Source: Pseudomonadota bacterium (GTDB taxonomy: Bacteria; Pseudomonadota; Alphaproteobacteria; Rhizobiales; Hyphomicrobiaceae). Taken from it: 64,000 nucleotides of DNA. The DNA is taken from NCBI GenBank assembly GCA_018242295.1, contig JAFECE010000002.1, positions 186,001 through 250,000 of the forward strand, given 5' to 3'. Each line of letters opens with the position of its first letter. Position 1 is the first letter of the stretch. This document shows, in pieces, positions 59,967-64,000 of the stretch. The notes under the pieces were generated by a model. That model was not told the origin of the DNA and ran no database searches. It was given only the letters and a program-made list of their open reading frames with translations. The position numbers and the translations under genes were made by a program.

Positions 59967-61946
59967 GTGTTTGTAGAATTCGGACATTTCGCGCTGATCC
60001 TCGCCTTGCTGGTCGCCGTCGTGCAGGTCATCGTTCCTGCGATCGGCGCCTCCATCAAGGACGAGCGGATGATGCGCGTTGCGGATCCCGCCGCTGTCTC
60101 CCAGCTCTTCCTGATCGCCATCGCATTCTTCGCGTTGATGCACGCCTACGTGACGTCCGACTTCTCGGTTCTGAACGTCGCCGAAAACTCCCATTCGACG
60201 AAGCCGCTGATCTATAAGATGGCGGGTGTTTGGGGCAATCACGAAGGTTCGATGCTGCTCTGGGTATTGATCCTTGCGCTCTTCGGTGCGGCGGTCGCCG
60301 TCTTCGGCAACAATTTGCCGGTAACTCTCAAAGCCCGCGTTCTTGCCGTGCAGGCGTCGATCGCGGTGGCGTTTTTGCTTTTCTCGCTGCTGACGTCCAA
60401 TCCCTTCGCCCGCCTCGATCCGGCGCCGGCCGATGGCCACGGCTTGAACCCGATCCTGCAAGACCCCGCGCTCGCGTTCCATCCGCCGTTTCTCTACACG
60501 GGCTATGTCGGCTTCTCGATTGCGTTCTCGTTTGCAATCGCCGCGCTGATCGAGGGTCGCATCGATGCGGCCTGGGCGCGCTGGGTACGGCCGTGGACGC
60601 TCGCCGCCTGGATGTTTCTGACGATCGGCATCGCGATGGGCTCATGGTGGGCCTACTACGAGCTCGGCTGGGGCGGTTGGTGGTTCTGGGATCCGGTCGA
60701 GAACGCGTCCTTCATGCCGTGGCTCGCTGGAACCGCGCTTTTGCATTCGGCACTCGTCATGGAAAAGCGCGAAGCGCTGAAGATCTGGACCGTGCTGCTC
60801 GCAATCCTGACGTTCTCGCTGTCGCTGATGGGTACGTTTATCGTCCGCTCGGGCGTGCTGACGTCAGTCCATTCGTTCGCCGTCGATCCGGCGCGCGGCG
60901 TCTTCATCCTTGCCATTCTCGTTCTCTTTACCGGCGGCGGTCTCGCGCTCTTTGCTTTCCGCGCCAAGGACATGCAGGCTGGCGGCCTCTTCCAGCCGAT
61001 CAGCCGCGAAGGCAGCCTCGTCCTCAACAACCTGCTGCTGGTGACGGCAGCCGCGACGGTGCTCGTCGGCACGCTCTATCCGATGGCGCTCGAAGGATTG
61101 ACGGGCGAGAAGATTTCCGTCGGACCGCCGTTCTTCAACATGACGTTCGGCCCGCTGATGATCCCTCTGCTGATCGCGCTGCCGATTGGACCGATGTTGG
61201 CCTGGAAGCGTGGTGACTTCACCGGGGCGATGCAACGCCTGGCATTTGCTTTTGGCGCTGCTCTGGTCGCCCTTGTCGCCGTTTTCGCCGCCGAGTATCG
61301 CGGACCCTGGCTCGCACCCTTTGGCATCGCACTCGGCATCTACGTGATGGCGGGAGCCGCCATCGAGTGGGCGAACAGAGTGAAGGTCGGTTCGGCAGGC
61401 TTCGATGAAATCGTTCGCCGCGCGAAAAACCTGCCACGGTCGGCCTACGGCACGCTGCTGGCCCACTTCGGCATCGGCATGCTCGTCGTCGGCATCGTCG
61501 CCACGAGCGCCTATCGCGAAGAGCATATCCAGGCGATGAAGCCGGGCGAGAGAATCGCCGTCAATGGCTACGACGTGACCTTCACCGGCGTCGAGCGTGC
61601 CCGGGGACCGAACTACGTCGAAGACATCGCCGACTTCGATGTGAAGCACGATGGCGATACTGTCGCGCGGCTCACGCCTTCGAAGCGCCTCTACGACGCC
61701 CCGCCGCAATCAACGACGGAGTCCGGCATTTACGCCGCGTGGCGTGGCGATCTCTATCTCGTCATCGGCGATCCGCAGCCCGGCGGCGGCTATGCCGTCA
61801 GAGCCTATTTCAATCCGCTCGTGCGCTTCATCTGGCTCGGCGCGTTGATCATGTTCATTGGTGGCGGGATCTCGCTGTCCGACCGGCGCCTGCGCGTCGG
61901 CGCGCCAGCGAAGGCGCGCCAATCCATTGCGGTACCTGCGGAGTGA
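59967..61946 (+). CDS. ccmF: Cytochrome c heme lyase subunit CcmF (CycK)
   Basis: A 659-residue membrane protein with about 15 helices. The heme-handling WWD region is WGGWWFWDPVENASFMPWLA; WGNHEGSMLLWV and the late SVHSFAVDPARGVFIL are also conserved. With CcmH it attaches heme to apocytochromes. GTG start 59967; its stop overlaps the ccmH start. Confidence 0.95.
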   Translation: MFVEFGHFALILALLVAVVQVIVPAIGASIKDERMMRVADPAAVSQLFLIAIAFFALMHAYVTSDFSVLNVAENSHSTKPLIYKMAGVWGNHEGSMLLWVLILALFGAAVAVFGNNLPVTLKARVLAVQASIAVAFLLFSLLTSNPFARLDPAPADGHGLNPILQDPALAFHPPFLYTGYVGFSIAFSFAIAALIEGRIDAAWARWVRPWTLAAWMFLTIGIAMGSWWAYYELGWGGWWFWDPVENASFMPWLAGTALLHSALVMEKREALKIWTVLLAILTFSLSLMGTFIVRSGVLTSVHSFAVDPARGVFILAILVLFTGGGLALFAFRAKDMQAGGLFQPISREGSLVLNNLLLVTAAATVLVGTLYPMALEGLTGEKISVGPPFFNMTFGPLMIPLLIALPIGPMLAWKRGDFTGAMQRLAFAFGAALVALVAVFAAEYRGPWLAPFGIALGIYVMAGAAIEWANRVKVGSAGFDEIVRRAKNLPRSAYGTLLAHFGIGMLVVGIVATSAYREEHIQAMKPGERIAVNGYDVTFTGVERARGPNYVEDIADFDVKHDGDTVARLTPSKRLYDAPPQSTTESGIYAAWRGDLYLVIGDPQPGGGYAVRAYFNPLVRFIWLGALIMFIGGGISLSDRRLRVGAPAKARQSIAVPAE

Positions 61947-62425
61947 AGGCCTTGCGACGCTTTCCGGCAATCGCATTTTTGACAGTCTGGACGGTGTTCG
62001 CCACCACACCCCTCGCGCTTGCCGTTCAGCCGGGCGAGATGCTCGCCGATCCCGCGCTCGAACATCGGGCCCGGACGATCTCGGCCGAGCTGCGCTGCCT
62101 CGTCTGCCAAAATCAGTCGATCGACGATAGCGACGCCCCGCTTGCGGGCGATCTCCGCCGGCTCGTGCGCGAACGTCTCGAGGCAAAAGATTCCGACCAG
62201 CAGGTCCTCGACTATGTCGTCGCCCGCTACGGCGAATTTGTTCTCTTGAAGCCGCGTTTCGAGCTATCGACACTTCTGCTTTGGTTGACGCCCGTCCTGG
62301 TTCTGATCGGTGGCCTCGCACTGGTTCTGCGCGCCGGGAAAAAGGATGTATCCAACCCGAGCGCGCCACTGACCGAGCAGGAAAAAGCCAAGCTCGACAC
62401 GATCCTTACGGACGACCGGCAGTAG
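61943..62425 (+). CDS. ccmH: Cytochrome c maturation protein CcmH (CycL)
   Basis: A 160-residue thiol protein. Signal peptide (AIAFLTVWTVFATTPLALAV), then the redox motif LRCLVCQNQSIDDSDAPLA with Cys 52 and 55, and a C-terminal membrane segment (LLLWLTPVLVLIGGLALVLR). It reduces the apocytochrome CXXCH thiols. GTG start overlaps the ccmF stop (GTGA). Confidence 0.94.
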   Translation: MKALRRFPAIAFLTVWTVFATTPLALAVQPGEMLADPALEHRARTISAELRCLVCQNQSIDDSDAPLAGDLRRLVRERLEAKDSDQQVLDYVVARYGEFVLLKPRFELSTLLLWLTPVLVLIGGLALVLRAGKKDVSNPSAPLTEQEKAKLDTILTDDRQ

Positions 62426-62553
62426 CCCGAAATCGTCGTCTCAGAAGGCTAGATTACCAACAGTTAACGTCCCTGACATGCTGCCGTAATCCCGTGTTCG
62501 CTACGCCTCGTATTAAGGCTAGCGAAGCCTTTATTCATGTGGAGACCCTTGGG

Positions 62554-64000
62554 ATGCGATTGCCCCGCCGTACGTCGACGACCTCACCTTACAAAATAGC
62601 TTCAAGAATTGCGCCGGCATCGCTTGCCATGGCGGCCGCAGCGGTGGTGGGTATTGGGCTCTTCACGCCATCCTCTCCCGCTCTCGCCGATACCGCCGGC
62701 CAAACCATTCAGACCCCGTTCGGGAATGCGCCTATCTCGTTTGCCGACATCGTCGACAAGGTCAAACCGGCCGTCGTCTCCGTCTCGGTCGTGAACGATG
62801 GCGGCGCTTCCAAGCTCGCGTCGAACGACAAGAACGACAAGAACGACAAGAGCGGCAAGAAGGGCGACAAGGGTTTCACGCTCCCCGATTTGCCGCCGGA
62901 TCATCCGCTCCACGACTTCTTCAAGAATCTGCCGAAGGAATTCGGTCAGCAGGAGCAGCGTCCGAAGATCGTCCAAGGCCAGGGTTCAGGCTTCGTCATC
63001 ACGCCTGATGGCTACGTCGTGACCAACAATCACGTCATCGACGGCGCGACGAAGATCCAGGTCACTTTCGACAACGACGATACGAAGTACGACGCCAAGC
63101 TGATCGGCACCGACCAGCGCACCGACATCGCCGTCATCAAGATCGAGAGCAACAAGACGTTCCCGACGCTGAAGCTCGCGGAAAAGGAATCCCGCGTTGG
63201 TGACTGGGCGCTGGCTGTCGGCAATCCGTTTGGCCTCGGCGGCACCGTCACCGCAGGCATCGTTTCGGCGCTGGCACGCGATATCGGCTCAGGCCCCTAC
63301 GATTATCTGCAGATCGACGCCGCCGTGAACCGTGGCAACTCGGGTGGCCCGACGGTCAACATCAACGGCGAAGTCATCGGTGTGAACACCGCGATCTTCT
63401 CGCCGTCGGGCGGCAACGTCGGCATCGCCTTCGCGGTGCCCGCAAAAACCGTCAAGGAAGTCGTTCAGCAGCTGAAGGCTGGCGGCACGGTCAATCGTGG
63501 CTGGCTCGGCGTCAAGATTCAGAACGTCGATGAAGACACCGCCGCAAGCGTTGGGCTTGCCGACGCGCACGGCGCCCTCGTCAGCGAAGTGACGCCGAAC
63601 GGTCCGGCCGCGAAATCGGGCATCAAAGCCCAGGACGCGATCATCCAGGTGAATGGCGAAAAGATTGCTGACAGTCGCGATCTCGCGCGGAAGATCGCCG
63701 AACTCGCGCCTGACACCTCGGTCGACGTCAAGGTATGGCGCAACAACGCCGAACAAACGATCAAGGTGAAGCTGGGGCTGTTCCCGAAGAACGCCGAAGC
63801 CGCCATGAAAGGCGATAACGACGACGACAACAATGGCAACAGCGAGGACGATAGCGCCAAGCCGTCGTCCATCGAACTGAGCCAGCTCGGCCTGACGTTG
63901 ATGCCGGCCCGTACCGGCAAGGACGCCGGCGAGGGTGTTGCGATCGCCGAGGTTGATCCCTCTTCGGATGCGGCTCAGAAGGGCCTGAAGCCGGGCGACG
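62554..64000 (+). CDS. degP: DegP/HtrA-family periplasmic serine protease (N-terminal part)
   Basis: At least 482 residues; it runs off the window. A signal region (SLAMAAAAVVGIGLFTPSSP) is followed by an insert with a nine-base tandem repeat giving NDKNDKNDKSGKKGDKG. Trypsin-like domain with triad His160 (NNHVID), Asp191 (RTDIAVI) and Ser263 (RGNSGGPT). PDZ 1 begins near 315 (RGWLGVKIQNVD, APDTSVDVKVWR), then an Asp/Asn-rich linker (GDNDDDNNGN) and the start of PDZ 2. It degrades or refolds damaged envelope proteins. GGAG precedes the ATG. A small hairpin (AAGGCT/AGCCTT) at 62515-62531 may end the ccm operon. Rhizobia have degP in the same place after cycHJKL. Confidence 0.93.
   Translation, partial: MRLPRRTSTTSPYKIASRIAPASLAMAAAAVVGIGLFTPSSPALADTAGQTIQTPFGNAPISFADIVDKVKPAVVSVSVVNDGGASKLASNDKNDKNDKSGKKGDKGFTLPDLPPDHPLHDFFKNLPKEFGQQEQRPKIVQGQGSGFVITPDGYVVTNNHVIDGATKIQVTFDNDDTKYDAKLIGTDQRTDIAVIKIESNKTFPTLKLAEKESRVGDWALAVGNPFGLGGTVTAGIVSALARDIGSGPYDYLQIDAAVNRGNSGGPTVNINGEVIGVNTAIFSPSGGNVGIAFAVPAKTVKEVVQQLKAGGTVNRGWLGVKIQNVDEDTAASVGLADAHGALVSEVTPNGPAAKSGIKAQDAIIQVNGEKIADSRDLARKIAELAPDTSVDVKVWRNNAEQTIKVKLGLFPKNAEAAMKGDNDDDNNGNSEDDSAKPSSIELSQLGLTLMPARTGKDAGEGVAIAEVDPSSDAAQKGLKPGD

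Overview
The window is high-GC DNA from an alphaproteobacterium of the order Hyphomicrobiales (Rhizobiales), most like Hyphomicrobium and relatives. The markers for this are MucR, a DnaA-domain-IV protein next to a DUF6456 protein, FeuPQ beside ccmIEFH-degP, DUF1491, DUF1214/DUF1254 and a Rhodobacter-type gene transfer agent (GTA) cluster. This is inferred from gene content, not from a search.

Region 1 (1-7.4 kb): the end of a choline-dehydrogenase-like gene, then a bacterial non-homologous end-joining locus. It holds Ku facing a LigD that is split into a phosphoesterase-polymerase protein and a separate ligase. Small secreted proteins follow. Several genes here have EcfG-type (general stress) promoter matches. 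A tRNA-Arg(TCG) closes the region. Region 2 (7.5-20.9 kb): L,D-transpeptidase, cystathionine beta-lyase, an amino-acid-binding protein, a VWA-protein pair, nitroreductase, NAD kinase, CutA, and a membrane protein with a primase-like C-terminus. Region 3 (21-34.7 kb): cytochrome P450, oligopeptidase B, MucR, the DnaA-like/DUF6456 pair, SufE, peptidoglycan-binding and DUF proteins, penicillin-binding protein 1A and a YcgN protein.

Region 4 (35.2-55.0 kb) is a GTA/prophage structural cluster in the order of the Rhodobacter capsulatus GTA: small terminase, large terminase, portal, g3.5, protease, capsid, connectors, tail genes, tape measure, g12-g15, then a lysin. No integrase, repressor or replication gene is present, which fits a GTA rather than a temperate prophage. 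The portal gene carries a C-terminal RNase A-like polymorphic toxin behind a Gly-rich linker. It is followed by an AT-richer island of four small genes that look like immunity genes. Three of these are preceded by decayed copies of the portal 3' end, as if toxin/immunity cassettes had been swapped in repeatedly. The terminase and portal genes also carry in-frame copies of a palindromic element that encode the same peptide in the same frame. Extragenic palindromic repeats of three families sit between the head genes.

Region 5 (55.1-64 kb): a FeuN-like small periplasmic protein, the FeuPQ two-component system, a glycine-zipper lipoprotein, the cytochrome c maturation operon ccmI-ccmE-ccmF-ccmH, and the start of a DegP-type protease that runs off the window.
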